From Hyphomicrobiaceae bacterium (GTDB lineage Bacteria; Pseudomonadota; Alphaproteobacteria; Rhizobiales; Hyphomicrobiaceae), in NCBI GenBank assembly GCA_030655135.1, contig JAURWC010000081.1, positions 62,001 to 126,000 of the forward strand: a stretch of 64,000 nt of DNA. Reading direction: 5' to 3'. The translations under genes were made by a program, and so were the position numbers. Numbering within the stretch: the stretch's first letter is position 1; each line of letters starts with the position of its first letter. Below are positions 35,641 through 44,566 of the stretch, in pieces. The notes under the pieces were generated by a model, which worked only from the letters and a program-made list of their open reading frames with translations, did no database searches and was not told the DNA's origin.

Positions 35641-37011
35641 TTACGCCGCGTCAGCTGAGACGCGATTCCGCCCATGCCGTTTGGCAGCGTACAGCGCTTT
35701 GTCGGCGCGCTTCAAAAGTGTCTCTGGCGTGTCGTCGGCCTCGTCGAGGCTGCCGAGGCCGACACTGGCCGTGATGCGCAACGTGATGTCGTCGTTCACC
35801 CTGAACGGCTGCTCGGCGATGCTCGCGCGGAGACGCTCGCCGATGACTGCCGCGCGCAGCCGATCGGTATCCGGCATCACGATGACGAATTCTTCACCGC
35901 CGACACGAGCCGCCAGATCAACGCCGCGCGTGTTCTGGCGCAACCGGGCGCCGCACTCGCGCAGGATGACGTCGCCTGCGTCATGGCCGTACGTATCGTT
36001 GACTGCCTTGAAGTGATCGACGTCGACCATGAGAACGCTGAGGGGACGACTGTTGGTTTTGGCCTCGTTGACCAGCGTGTTGAGATGGCTATCGAGGTAG
36101 CGACGGTTATGCAGCTGGGTCAGCGGGTCCATGATCGACAGTTCGAAGCACGACTCCAGCCGCTTGCGCAGGTAGTCCGAATAGCGTTTGCGCTTGATCT
36201 GCGTGTGCACGCGCGCCAGCAGTTCCTGGCGATCGATTGGGCGGATGAGATAATCGGTAACGCCGAGATCCAGGCCACGCAGCAAGCGGGCCTCGTTCTG
36301 CGGTTCGACCAGCATGATGATCGGCAGATGCCGGGTGTTCTCCCGCGTTCTCAGTTGCGAACACAGGCGCATGCCGTCGGAGCCGGTGAGGCTCATGGAG
36401 ACGATGGCGAGATCAAACCTGTCTTCCGTGATCTTGGCGTTTGCGGTGTCGGCATGGGCCTCGACCGACACCTCGTGCTGGACGCTGAGGACTTCATGGA
36501 GGCGGCTTGCCGACCGCTGATGGTCGTCGACGACAATGATGCGCCCGCGGCTCTGCTGCAGTGCCGCTTCCAAGGCCACCTGATCGACGAGACCCATCGA
36601 GCGGCGCGTGGAAGCGCGCATCAACATTTCGTCGTTGAGCATCTTGAGGCGCGTCAGATTGCGCACGCGCGTAATCAGCGCCAGGTCGTCGACCGGCTTC
36701 GTCAGGAAGTCGTCGGCGCCGAACTCTAGGCAGCGGACGCGGTCTGCGGCCTGGTCGAGGGCCGTGACCATGATGACGGGAATATGCTGGGTGGCTGGAT
36801 CGGTCTTGAGCCGGCGGCAGGTCTCGAAGCCGTCGAGGCCGGGCATCATGACGTCGAGCAGAACGATGTCGACACGCTCGCGGGCGCAGATGTCGAGCGC
36901 TTCCTGACCGCTGTGCGCTGTAAGGACGTCGTAATATTCGGCACTGAGCCGAGCCTCGAGCAGCTTCACGTTGACGAGCAAATCGTCGACTACAAGTATG
37001 CGGGCCGTCAT
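35641..37011 (-). CDS. pleD: PleD, response-regulator diguanylate cyclase
   Basis: The product is 456 aa with two receiver domains and a GGDEF domain. Receiver 1 has RILVVDDLLVNVKLLEARL and phospho-acceptor Asp in IVLLDVMMPGLDG. Receiver 2 is degenerate (FDLAIVSMSLTGSDG) and acts in dimerisation in known PleD. The cyclase has GGEEF and an inhibitory I-site RGVD placed exactly as in Caulobacter PleD. It makes c-di-GMP in cell-cycle and polarity control. The ATG at 37011 lies 27 bp after the divK stop, so they form an operon. Confidence 0.95.
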   Translation of the reverse strand: MTARILVVDDLLVNVKLLEARLSAEYYDVLTAHSGQEALDICARERVDIVLLDVMMPGLDGFETCRRLKTDPATQHIPVIMVTALDQAADRVRCLEFGADDFLTKPVDDLALITRVRNLTRLKMLNDEMLMRASTRRSMGLVDQVALEAALQQSRGRIIVVDDHQRSASRLHEVLSVQHEVSVEAHADTANAKITEDRFDLAIVSMSLTGSDGMRLCSQLRTRENTRHLPIIMLVEPQNEARLLRGLDLGVTDYLIRPIDRQELLARVHTQIKRKRYSDYLRKRLESCFELSIMDPLTQLHNRRYLDSHLNTLVNEAKTNSRPLSVLMVDVDHFKAVNDTYGHDAGDVILRECGARLRQNTRGVDLAARVGGEEFVIVMPDTDRLRAAVIGERLRASIAEQPFRVNDDITLRITASVGLGSLDEADDTPETLLKRADKALYAAKRHGRNRVSADAA

Positions 37012-37038
37012 TGTACTCACCAACTCAAAACAAGTCGT

Positions 37039-37494
37039 TCAGTTTGCATCGCCGATAAATCGCCGCACGGTTTCGAGAAACATGCTGACGGAAATGGGCT
37101 TGGATACGTAGGCTTCGCAACCGCCTGAGCGGATGCGTTCTTCGTCGCCCTTCATCGCGTATGCGGTGACGGCGACAACGGGAATGTTCTTCAGATCGTC
37201 ATCTTCCTTGAGCCAGCGCGTGACTTCGAGACCTGAGATCTCGGGCAGCTGGATATCCATCAAGATGAGGTTGGGACGGTGCGTGCGCGCCAGGGATATG
37301 GCATCCAACCCATGGCGCGTGAGGATCGTCTGGTAACCGTGGGCGCTGAGCAAATCGTGGAAGAGCTTCATGTTGAGCTCATTGTCTTCCACGATGAGCA
37401 CGCTTTTCACGCCCGCTCGCGTTGATGGCGTGCCGGTCTCCGTGCCAAGTCTGGTCTGTTGGTAGGTCATCGCAGTGACGCCCGCCGCCCCCAT
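37039..37494 (-). CDS. divK: DivK single-domain response regulator
   Basis: Receiver-only protein of 151 aa controlling the CckA-CtrA pathway and partnering PleD. It has [19 protein letters not shown], phospho-acceptor Asp in [13 protein letters not shown], and [17 protein letters not shown] chose the ATG at 37494 because AAGGA lies 8 bases upstream; that gives about 24 more N-terminal residues than Caulobacter DivK, and the ATG at 37470 is an alternative. It is divergent from the DUF3572 gene. Confidence 0.93.
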   Translation of the reverse strand: MGAAGVTAMTYQQTRLGTETGTPSTRAGVKSVLIVEDNELNMKLFHDLLSAHGYQTILTRHGLDAISLARTHRPNLILMDIQLPEISGLEVTRWLKEDDDLKNIPVVAVTAYAMKGDEERIRSGGCEAYVSKPISVSMFLETVRRFIGDAN

Positions 37495-37602
37495 GTCAAT
37501 TCCTTGTGCACCGATTCTGACTCCGGTGATCAGAGGAAAATGTAGGCGCAAAGCCGTAAGTAACTGCTTAAAACTGTCCGAGATTCACCAAAGCGTAGGG
37601 AT

Positions 37603-37911
37603 GTGCGGGTGCGGATAGCTAAACAATCCTTTACAACAGAGGACGCGGGCACTTTAGCGTTGAAAGCGCTTGGCTTTCTGGCAAGTGACGAAGCCCGGAT
37701 CACGCGCTTTCTGCGCCTCACGGGCCTGGAGCCAGACCAGTTGCGTGCCCAGGCTGGCGAAACGGAAACATTAATTGCGGTGCTGGACCATCTGCTGGCC
37801 GACCAGTCACTGCTTCTGGTGTTTGCCGCCGACGAGGGCGTAAAGCCCGAGCGGATCGAGGCCGCGCGCGCCTTGTTATCGGGAGTCAGCAACCCAGGAG
37901 TTTGGCTTTGA
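37603..37911 (+). CDS. DUF3572 protein
   Basis: The product is 102 aa, helical and acidic. AGTLALKALGFLASDEARITRFLRLTGL and LLVFAADEGVKPERIEAARA are family-like. DUF3572 genes sit next to divK in many Alphaproteobacteria. The function is unknown. The GTG start is the best available, but the SD is weak. Its stop overlaps the likely TTG start of the ROK gene. Confidence 0.82.
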   Translation: MRVRIAKQSFTTEDAGTLALKALGFLASDEARITRFLRLTGLEPDQLRAQAGETETLIAVLDHLLADQSLLLVFAADEGVKPERIEAARALLSGVSNPGVWL

Positions 37912-38876
37912 GCCGCAATAAGATGGAAGCGACAGGCCGTATCGGCATCGATCTGGGCGGTACGAAAATCGAGGGATTGTTGATCGATCTGGAGGGCCGG
38001 GAGCTGGCGCGTCAGCGCATCAAAACCCCTCGGCACGATTATCACGGGACGTTGTCGGCACTGCGCGACCTGGTGGAGCGCCTCGAAGCGGAGGGCGGCG
38101 TCCATGCGACGGTTGGGCTGGGCATGCCCGGCTCGATTTCGCCGCGCACGGGGTTGGGGCAGAACGCGAATTCCACCTGGCTGAACGGGAAACCATTTGC
38201 CACGGATCTGGCGGCGGCGCTGGCGCGGCCGGTGCGCGTGGCCAATGATGCCAACTGCTTTGCGTTGTCTGAAGCCGTCGACGGCGCGGGAGCCGGCGCG
38301 CGCACCGTGTTCGGCGTGATCCTGGGAACGGGAACCGGCGGCGGCCTCGTCGTCGACCGGCACATCGTCGACGGGCCGAATGGAACTGGCGGCGAGTGGG
38401 GGCACATGCCGCTGCCGTGGTCGGAGCCGGACGAGCATCCCGGTGCCCAGTGCTTTTGCGGCCGGCGCGGCTGCATGGAAACGTGGGTCGCCGGGCCATT
38501 TCTGGAAGCCGACCATACGCGCGCAACCGGCGAAAGCCTGAGCGCGACGGATATCTTAGCGCGCGCGAAAGACGGTGACACTGCGGCGGCGGAAACGCTG
38601 GAGCGGCACGCGTCGCGACTAGCGCGCGGCCTGGCGTTGATCGTCAACATCACCGATCCGGACGTGATCGTGCTGGGTGGGGGACTATCGCGGCTGACGC
38701 ATCTGTACGAGGTGTTGCCGGACAAAATGGCGCCGTGGATTCTTTCCGACAGCCCAACCGTTACTATCAAGCCGCCGGTGTGGGGCGATGCCGGCGGGGT
38801 GCGGGGTGCTGCCTGGCTGTGGGGTGACGCTTCGGCCGGGGGAACGCATGCCGACCCGCCCGGCGAGGTGGCCTGA
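37908..38876 (+). CDS. ROK-family sugar kinase
   Basis: The product is 322 aa. The ATP-phosphate motif is GIDLGGTKIEG, the catalytic Asp is in VANDANCFA, and the ROK zinc site is HP...CFCGRRGCMETW. GVILGTGTGGG is also present. The likely activity is phosphorylation of fructose or an amino sugar. I chose TTG at 37908: AGGAG stands exactly 7 bases upstream and TTGA overlaps the DUF3572 stop; an ATG at 37923 is an alternative. It ends 1 bp from the convergent eipB. Confidence 0.9.
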   Translation: MSRNKMEATGRIGIDLGGTKIEGLLIDLEGRELARQRIKTPRHDYHGTLSALRDLVERLEAEGGVHATVGLGMPGSISPRTGLGQNANSTWLNGKPFATDLAAALARPVRVANDANCFALSEAVDGAGAGARTVFGVILGTGTGGGLVVDRHIVDGPNGTGGEWGHMPLPWSEPDEHPGAQCFCGRRGCMETWVAGPFLEADHTRATGESLSATDILARAKDGDTAAAETLERHASRLARGLALIVNITDPDVIVLGGGLSRLTHLYEVLPDKMAPWILSDSPTVTIKPPVWGDAGGVRGAAWLWGDASAGGTHADPPGEVA

Positions 38877-38877
38877 C

Positions 38878-39732
38878 CTACTTGGTGGGACAGGCCGTCT
38901 CGGGCAGGAAGGTTAACTCCTTCAGCTTGCCTTTAAACGCGAACTCGCCGTGGTCGATGGTGAGCTGGCTGGTGACGCCGTTTTCGTGGAAGCGATACGA
39001 CATCTCGTAGCTCGGCACCGCGTCGCCCTTGCCGGCCTTTTTGTCGAAGTAGCTGATCGACACCGGCCATGATGCGGTTTGCGACAAGCGATCGCCCGTT
39101 CCCGGCAGATCTGGAAACTTCAACGTGCCTGCCTTGCCCTCGAAGCCGATCACCGTGCTGGTGTTGTAGATTTTGCGGCCGCTGTCGGAGCCGTCATAGA
39201 GGTCGGCAGCGAGCATCAGGTTGCCTTTGCGTGCCGCCTCAATGACGGCGATCGAATGCTGAATCGGGAAATAGACGTTCGCGGGAAGCCCGCTCTCGGC
39301 GCGTGACGGTTTGACAATCTCGACCGTGGCGGGACTGGCGGCGTCGGTCCGCTTGGCGTCGCCCTGCGTTTCTTCGCTGAGCTTGGCGTTCTGATAATTG
39401 CGGGACGTGAAGCGCAGACGCTTGGCCGGCGCATCCTCCCAACTCGTCGTGCGCAAATCAGTGACCTGCAGTTCGCCGTCCTGCGAGGAGGTGCGCGTGA
39501 CGAAGCGCATGGACTGCTCGTAGCCCTCACACGCACTGCCCTTCAACTCATAGACCAGCCGGCCATCCAGCTCGTTGACGCCGGAGGCAGCACCAGTGCG
39601 CGCCAGGGCGATGTCGTAAACCGCCCGATGCGGCGAGAACTTCACCGGCTGTGCCACGGCCTCGGCTGCGAATGCCGCCGTCAGACAGAGTGCCGTGGCC
39701 AGGGCCAGTCTATTCGGAGCGCTCGATATCAT
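38878..39732 (-). CDS. eipB: EipB-like envelope integrity protein (DUF1849)
   Basis: Periplasmic beta-spiral protein, known from Brucella EipB to maintain envelope integrity. The product is 284 aa with a signal peptide (about residues 1-27). It has HRAVYDIALARTGAASGVNELDGRLVYE and exactly two mature Cys (GSACEGYEQ and PETACPTK), which fits the conserved EipB disulfide. FPIQHSIAVIEAARKG also fits the family. It stands alone, with RidA divergent from it. Confidence 0.88.
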   Translation of the reverse strand: MISSAPNRLALATALCLTAAFAAEAVAQPVKFSPHRAVYDIALARTGAASGVNELDGRLVYELKGSACEGYEQSMRFVTRTSSQDGELQVTDLRTTSWEDAPAKRLRFTSRNYQNAKLSEETQGDAKRTDAASPATVEIVKPSRAESGLPANVYFPIQHSIAVIEAARKGNLMLAADLYDGSDSGRKIYNTSTVIGFEGKAGTLKFPDLPGTGDRLSQTASWPVSISYFDKKAGKGDAVPSYEMSYRFHENGVTSQLTIDHGEFAFKGKLKELTFLPETACPTK

Positions 39733-39972
39733 TCTGTATCCAAGTTGCTGAAACGCCGGGCGCCGGCCGTCCGGAGACGATCGGCAACCCCTTGCCAGCC
39801 GTCAAGGTTTCAACTCCAGCCGGCCGGGAAGTGTAACACAAAGCCCACGCCTGCGGACCGTCCTTGCGAAGCCATTGCCAAATGCCGCTGGCCGGATCAA
39901 TTTGCCTGCTCATGTAAGGTCCGCTGTGCCCCTCAGGACGGCGGCACGCGACGGTTGGTTCAAGGAGTATGT

Positions 39973-40437
39973 ATGAGTGGCGAGATTGCGGCGCGGCTGC
40001 GTGACCTTGGTTTAGAGCTTCCGCCGGCGCCCAGCCCCGTGGCGAACTATGTTCCCACCCTGATCGCAGGCAACCTGCTTTTCATTTCGGGCCAGATCTC
40101 CAAGACCGGCGATGGGACACTCCTGTCAGGCCGCGTCGGCGATACGGTGAGCGTCGAAGATGGGATTGCGGCCGCCAAGGCCTGCGCCTTGAACGTGCTG
40201 GCCCAGGCACAGGCCGCATTGGGAGACCTCGATCGCATCGCGCAAGTGATGCGGCTTACCGGCTTTGTCAACGCCGGGCCGGACTTCACCGATCACCCCA
40301 AGATCATCAACGGCGCCTCGGATCTGATGGTGGCCGTGCTGGGCGACAGGGGCCGGCATACGCGCGCGGCCGTCGGCGTGTCCGGACTTCCAGCCGGCGC
40401 TGCCGTGGAAGTCGACGCCATCTTCAGCGTGAAGTGA
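39973..40437 (+). CDS. RidA-family (YjgF-like) protein
   Basis: The product is 154 aa, an enamine/imine deaminase-fold protein. It has LLFISGQISKTGDG, CALNVLAQAQAALGDLDRI and the C-terminal RAAVGVSGLPAGAAVEVDAIF. The Arg that binds the substrate carboxylate in canonical RidA maps near HTRAAVG. Members without typical RidA activity are common, so the substrate is uncertain. CAAGGAG precedes the start. The GDPD gene begins 7 bp after its stop. Confidence 0.9.
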   Translation: MSGEIAARLRDLGLELPPAPSPVANYVPTLIAGNLLFISGQISKTGDGTLLSGRVGDTVSVEDGIAAAKACALNVLAQAQAALGDLDRIAQVMRLTGFVNAGPDFTDHPKIINGASDLMVAVLGDRGRHTRAAVGVSGLPAGAAVEVDAIFSVK

Positions 40438-40444
40438 GGCAACC

Positions 40445-41284
40445 ATGCCGCGGCTAGACCGGGCGATCTTTCTGGTTCCCATTGCGCACCGGGGTCTGTT
40501 CGACGTCGCCGCGGGGCGCATCGAGAATACGCGTTCGGCGTTTCAGGCCGCGATCGACGCGGACCTGGGCATCGAATGCGACGTGCGGCCGGCCGCCGGC
40601 GGACTGCCGGTCGTGTTCCACGATGACGAGATCGACCGGCTGATCGACGGCAGCGGGCCGGTGGCGGATCTTACGGCGGAAGACCTGGATCAATTGCGCT
40701 ATCGCGGGCAGGACGAGGCGATCTTGACGTTCACCGGTTTGCTGGAGCTGGTGGGTGGGCGCGTGCCGTTGCTGGTGGAAATCAAGAGTGAGTGGGCCCC
40801 GCCAGACCATTCCTTCCTATTCCGCGTCTGCCGCATGGCGGCCTACTATGACGGCCCCATTGCGCTGATGTCGTTCGACCCGGCGGTGATTGCGGTGGTC
40901 AAGCAATATGCTCCGCAAGTGCCGCGCGGCATCATCTCCGGCTCCTACGAGGGCGAGGGCTGGTGGAACGATAAGATCGATGCGTCGCGTGCGGCGCGGC
41001 TGCGTGATCTGGCCGAGGGCGAAGACACCAATCCGGACTTCTACGCCTACGAAGTGCAGGCCTTGCAGCTGCCAGCACCCAAGCGTGTGCGCGAACGGCT
41101 GGGATTGCCGCTGTTCACGTGGACCGTGCGCACACCGGAAGACCGGCAGTTGGCCGAGCAGTTCGCCGATGCGCCGATCTTCGAGAACGGATCATTGGAG
41201 CTGGAGGCGCGTGCAGTGAGCGACGGCGCGGACGACGTCAGCGCGGCGTCAGGGCTGCAACAGCCGACCGCATACGCTCCGTAA
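40445..41284 (+). CDS. Glycerophosphodiester phosphodiesterase family protein
   Basis: The product is 279 aa, a TIM-barrel GDPD. Catalytic motifs are IAHRG (His, Arg), ENTRSAF, IECDVRP and VVFHDDEIDRL, then LLVEIKSEW. It probably hydrolyses glycerophosphodiesters from membrane turnover. There is no signal peptide, so it is cytoplasmic. It is likely co-transcribed with RidA. Its last 47 bp overlap the convergent pip gene. Confidence 0.9.
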   Translation: MPRLDRAIFLVPIAHRGLFDVAAGRIENTRSAFQAAIDADLGIECDVRPAAGGLPVVFHDDEIDRLIDGSGPVADLTAEDLDQLRYRGQDEAILTFTGLLELVGGRVPLLVEIKSEWAPPDHSFLFRVCRMAAYYDGPIALMSFDPAVIAVVKQYAPQVPRGIISGSYEGEGWWNDKIDASRAARLRDLAEGEDTNPDFYAYEVQALQLPAPKRVRERLGLPLFTWTVRTPEDRQLAEQFADAPIFENGSLELEARAVSDGADDVSAASGLQQPTAYAP

Positions 41285-42212
41285 CATCTGATTCCGTCAT
41301 GGCGTGACCGGCTGCTTCCACGAACGTCAGGTCGCAGCCGGGCCAGGCCTGCGCCAGCGCGTTGGCGGCAAGAGGCGGGCACAAGAGATCGTAGCGGCCC
41401 TGGATGATGGCGCCGGGAATGCCGGCGAGCTGGCCCGCCTGCGCCAAAAGCTGATTGGGTGCGAGGAAGAAATTGTTGCGGATGTAGTGCGCCTCGATGA
41501 CCGGCGTCGGCGGCAGGCGGCCTTGCGTGCAGCTGGCCGGCAGAGGCAGGCGCGTTGCGCCAGGCGTCAGCTGCGACAGCGCACGCTCGTATTCGTACCA
41601 GGCCTGCACGGCCGCAAAATGCACCGCGCGGTCCGGGTGGGCGATGCGGCGAATGTAGGCCTGCAGCGGATCGCGCTGTTCCGGCCCGGGCAGCATGGCG
41701 ACAAAGTCGGCGTAGAGATCCGGACGAAAGGTTTTCGGGCCGGTTACGAAAGCCCAGTCCACCTCTTCCGCCGTGCCGAGAAACACCGCGCGCAGCACGA
41801 GGCCGGCAACGCGTTGCGGATATCGCTCGGCATAGGCGATGCCGAGCGTGGAGCCCCACGAGCCGCCGGCGACGATCCATTTGTCGATGCCGAAGTGCGT
41901 ACGGATGCGCTCGATGTCTTCGACGAGGTGGCCGGTCGTGTTGGCGGTGAGCGACAGATGCGGATGGCTGCGGCCGGCGCCGCGCTGGTCGAACAGGATG
42001 GCGCGGTGACGATCGGGGTCGAAGATGCGCCGGTGCATGTGCTGGGCACCGCTGCCGGGGCCGCCGTGCAGAAAAAGCGCGGGATAGCCGTCGCGGTTGC
42101 CGACTTCCTCGATATAGAGCCAGTGCCCGTCGCCGACGGCCAGCATGCGCGCGTCATAGGGCCGCGGCGGTTCGGGCGGGCTGGGCGTTTCGGGAAGCGC
42201 GGTATCGGGCAT
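41238..42212 (-). CDS. pip: Proline iminopeptidase
   Basis: Alpha/beta-hydrolase peptidase that removes N-terminal proline. The product is 324 aa. It has HGGPGSG (oxyanion), FDQRGAGRS, the nucleophile elbow GGSWGSTLGIAY, Asp in QGRYDLLCP and His in AAGHAMTE. The ATG at 42212 was chosen over the open frame to 42407 because it gives the family N-terminus. Its 3' 47 bp overlap the GDPD gene. Confidence 0.93.
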   Translation of the reverse strand: MPDTALPETPSPPEPPRPYDARMLAVGDGHWLYIEEVGNRDGYPALFLHGGPGSGAQHMHRRIFDPDRHRAILFDQRGAGRSHPHLSLTANTTGHLVEDIERIRTHFGIDKWIVAGGSWGSTLGIAYAERYPQRVAGLVLRAVFLGTAEEVDWAFVTGPKTFRPDLYADFVAMLPGPEQRDPLQAYIRRIAHPDRAVHFAAVQAWYEYERALSQLTPGATRLPLPASCTQGRLPPTPVIEAHYIRNNFFLAPNQLLAQAGQLAGIPGAIIQGRYDLLCPPLAANALAQAWPGCDLTFVEAAGHAMTESDVTERMRSAVAALTPR

Positions 42213-42282
42213 GGTCGCGGCGTGATCCTTCTGGCCCCTGCCCGCAATCTTCGCCGACCTGCAGGCCGGCGGCAACTCTATG

Positions 42283-42315
42283 TTTGATCGCGCTTCTGAT
42301 CGGAGAACCGCTGCA
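42283..42315. repeat. TCGGAAAACCGCTG-type repeat, partial copy
   Basis: TTGATCGCGCTTCTGATCGG then AGAACCGCTGCA. It matches the start of the element copies at 46553 and 46610 with two differences and lacks the right arm. It lies between pip and the GAF kinase gene. Confidence 0.7.
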
Positions 42316-42370
42316 TGGACGGACGCCACCCAAAGTTTGTGTCTTTGACGCTCGTTTGGACAGATGGTGC

Positions 42371-43513
42371 CTAGCGCGAGGAATCGTGGGACATCGCAGC
42401 CCCGCAAACAATTTCTGCAGTTGTCCCGGCGCCAGAGGTGTAAGAAATTTCCGCGTTGAGCCGGGTTGCCATCGCGGCGATCATCTGCTGGCCAAACGAT
42501 GCGGCGGTGGCTGCTTCCTTGATCCCGTTACCGTCGTCCCTGACCCACATGCGCCAGCCGGCTCCTTCGGGCCTGTACCCTACGGTAATCTTACCGCCGT
42601 CCCTGCCGAGAAAAGCATATTTAGCGGCGTTAGTGACAAGCTCGTTCGTGATCAGCGTAAGGGCCTCCACGCAATCGCCGGCGATGGTGCCGCTGCATTG
42701 ATAAGTCAGGTCGACACCCGGCGGTAGTAATGACCGCAGCATATCGCACAGGTCTCTGAAATGCGGCTCGGCCGGGATTTCGGTAAAGGAAGTCGCGAAG
42801 AGCTGGAGCCGGTCATGCACGAGAGCGAGGTTGCGGATGCGGTTGGCAGCTGCCGTGAACTCATCGCGGACGCTTTGATCGGCAAACCGTTTGGACTGCA
42901 GGCTCAGGATCGCGCTGACAAGGCCGAGATTGTTCTTTATCCGGTGGTTCATCTCGCGCAGCAGCAGCTGCTTATCGTCAAGCGCTCTTTCTGCGGCGGA
43001 GAGCGCGCGTTTCAGTTTGATCGACTGCGCAATGGTGTTGCCGAGACCGGTCAGGAACCAGATATCGTCCTCTGAGAACTTCCGGGCTTCAATGTGGTCG
43101 ATCTCTAATACGCCGAACATTCCGCTGTCGGTCTGGAGGGGCACGTTCACGCTGGCGATACAGCCATGATCGATAAGAAGCTGCGGATATCGATAAACGC
43201 GTTCCTTCGTATAGTCTTCGATCGCAACGGGTTCGGCCATAGCGAACGCGCGGCCGATCGGGGTATCAAGGGACGGTGCGACCTGGTAGTGACCGACAAT
43301 CCCATCTTTCCAGCCGACGCCTGCGCGAAGCAACATACGGTCACTGGCAGGCAAATATTCAAGAAGCTTTGCGTGAGAAACATTGACGCCTGCGCGGGCC
43401 CGCACGCAGGCGTTGAGCATCAGGGAATCGAGATTGCTCTCTGAAAGAGATTGGGTAGTAAACTTTGCGAAGGCAGTTAGCTGCCGCTTCAGGCTCTCGG
43501 TGTCGGTTGTCAT
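42371..43513 (-). CDS. GAF-domain sensor kinase of the HisKA_2/HWE class
   Basis: The product is 380 aa with no membrane segment, so it is a cytoplasmic sensor. Residues about 20-165 form a GAF domain. The H-box is LLLREMNHRIKNNLGLVSAILSLQS (His at MNHR). The ATPase domain has ELVTNAAKYAF and RDDGNGI. Kinases of this class often feed the PhyR general stress pathway. A single-domain regulator gene lies 115 bp upstream on the same strand and is a likely partner. Confidence 0.9.
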   Translation of the reverse strand: MTTDTESLKRQLTAFAKFTTQSLSESNLDSLMLNACVRARAGVNVSHAKLLEYLPASDRMLLRAGVGWKDGIVGHYQVAPSLDTPIGRAFAMAEPVAIEDYTKERVYRYPQLLIDHGCIASVNVPLQTDSGMFGVLEIDHIEARKFSEDDIWFLTGLGNTIAQSIKLKRALSAAERALDDKQLLLREMNHRIKNNLGLVSAILSLQSKRFADQSVRDEFTAAANRIRNLALVHDRLQLFATSFTEIPAEPHFRDLCDMLRSLLPPGVDLTYQCSGTIAGDCVEALTLITNELVTNAAKYAFLGRDGGKITVGYRPEGAGWRMWVRDDGNGIKEAATAASFGQQMIAAMATRLNAEISYTSGAGTTAEIVCGAAMSHDSSR

Positions 43514-43627
43514 TCCGCTACCACTGCAAATTTACAGGCGGCTGTCATCCGACTTGGTGTGTTTGGCGCCCCCACCCTAACAAGACGGGCTAAGATTGGC
43601 CGCTCAGCGGCCCGCCCGACCGGAGGA

Positions 43628-44011
43628 TTACTGCGCTGCAAGTTGTGAGCGCACGTGCGACAGCATGGCATCCACGGCATCGCTTTCAAAAGGCTTTGCG
43701 ACAAACGATGCGTCGCTAGGCAAAACATCCGGGCTTGGGAGCTGGTTTGCTGAGCACACCACGATCACAGTCGGCGGCCAGCGTTCGCGGACATAGTGAG
43801 AGAGCTGCAGCCCGTCCATATCACCGGGCATCTGGACGTCCGTGAACACCGCGCGTATTTCGGGATGGAGCTCCAAAATGGCGATTGCTTCGGCGGAGTT
43901 GGAAGCTTCGTGCGTTTCGTAGCCCGCTGCCCGCAACTGGTCGGCAAAATCCATGCGGATGAGGACCTCATCTTCCACCACCAAAACAGCAATTCGTATG
44001 ACTCCAGACAT
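43628..44011 (-). CDS. Single-domain response regulator
   Basis: The product is 127 aa, a receiver domain only: VLVVEDEVLIRMDFADQL, phospho-acceptor Asp in AVFTDVQMPGDMDG, and FVAKPFESDAV. There is no output domain, so it may act as a phosphate shuttle or sink for the neighbouring GAF kinase. The ATG at 44011 has CAGGA upstream. Confidence 0.9.
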   Translation of the reverse strand: MSGVIRIAVLVVEDEVLIRMDFADQLRAAGYETHEASNSAEAIAILELHPEIRAVFTDVQMPGDMDGLQLSHYVRERWPPTVIVVCSANQLPSPDVLPSDASFVAKPFESDAVDAMLSHVRSQLAAQ

Positions 44012-44479
44012 AGCGTATCCTGAAGATAATCGATTGAAAAACAATGTAGTCGCACGGTTTTGGTTCAAGATTTTTTTTTCGAAAGATAGAATCTTTCGGC
44101 TGAGCAGCATCTTGTCCTGCAGCCGGCTTAGGTAACGCCGGGGAAATTACTCGTGAGCCGAAAGCGCTGGCGGAAGACGGGTCACCGCGGCGGCGAGTCT
44201 TTCGCGAAGAGAGCGCCAGTCAACGTCCAGCGCGTAAACATGCTGATCAAGCTCGACCGCAACCTTCGCGCCGCAGCAGCCGAGATCGGACCGATGATCG
44301 CTGACTGTGGTCCAAACGCCGCGTTCGAATGATCAGATAATAGAGGCGTCTAAACCCTATCGATCTCCTGTTCCGTCAATCTTCTTGATGTCGCGGAACA
44401 TCGGCGCCGACTGGCTGTTCACTGCGGCCCGCAACATTCGCGATGCGAAGGGCAATTACTGGCCCAGAAGGAGAAGACC
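44012..44479. other. Intergenic stretch with an EcfG promoter near its right end
   Basis: 468 bp without a confident gene. An open frame of 59 codons from GTG 44153 has no ribosome-binding site, and the opposite strand is also open there but has no start. Either could be a gene remnant. The promoter at 44395 is the only clear functional element. Confidence 0.5.
44395..44419 (+). promoter_or_regulatory. EcfG-type (general stress) promoter
   Basis: GGAAC (44395-44399), 16 bases, TGTT (consensus CGTT), about 60 bp before the 24-aa peptide gene. It fits the alphaproteobacterial EcfG consensus GGAAC-N16/17-CGTT with one mismatch. Confidence 0.6.
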
Positions 44480-44554
44480 ATGGACAGCATCATTTATCTC
44501 GTCGGCCTTGTGGTCGTCGTTCTCTTCATCCTGAGCGTCCTCGGACTTCGATAA
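44480..44554 (+). CDS. 24-residue single-span membrane peptide
   Basis: ATG at 44480 encodes MDSIIYLVGLVVVVLFILSV and four more residues (LGLR), one membrane helix with a short basic end. AAGGAGAAGACC directly precedes it, an excellent ribosome-binding site. The next membrane-protein gene starts 12 bp after its stop with its own SD. Small peptides of this look precede stress genes in rhizobia, but no function is known to me. Confidence 0.7.
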   Translation: MDSIIYLVGLVVVVLFILSVLGLR

Positions 44555-44566
44555 CGGAGAAATACC

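Noticed and set aside
44153-44332. 59-codon open frame starting with GTG
   Set aside because: No ribosome-binding site, and the opposite strand is equally open; neither frame has recognisable features.
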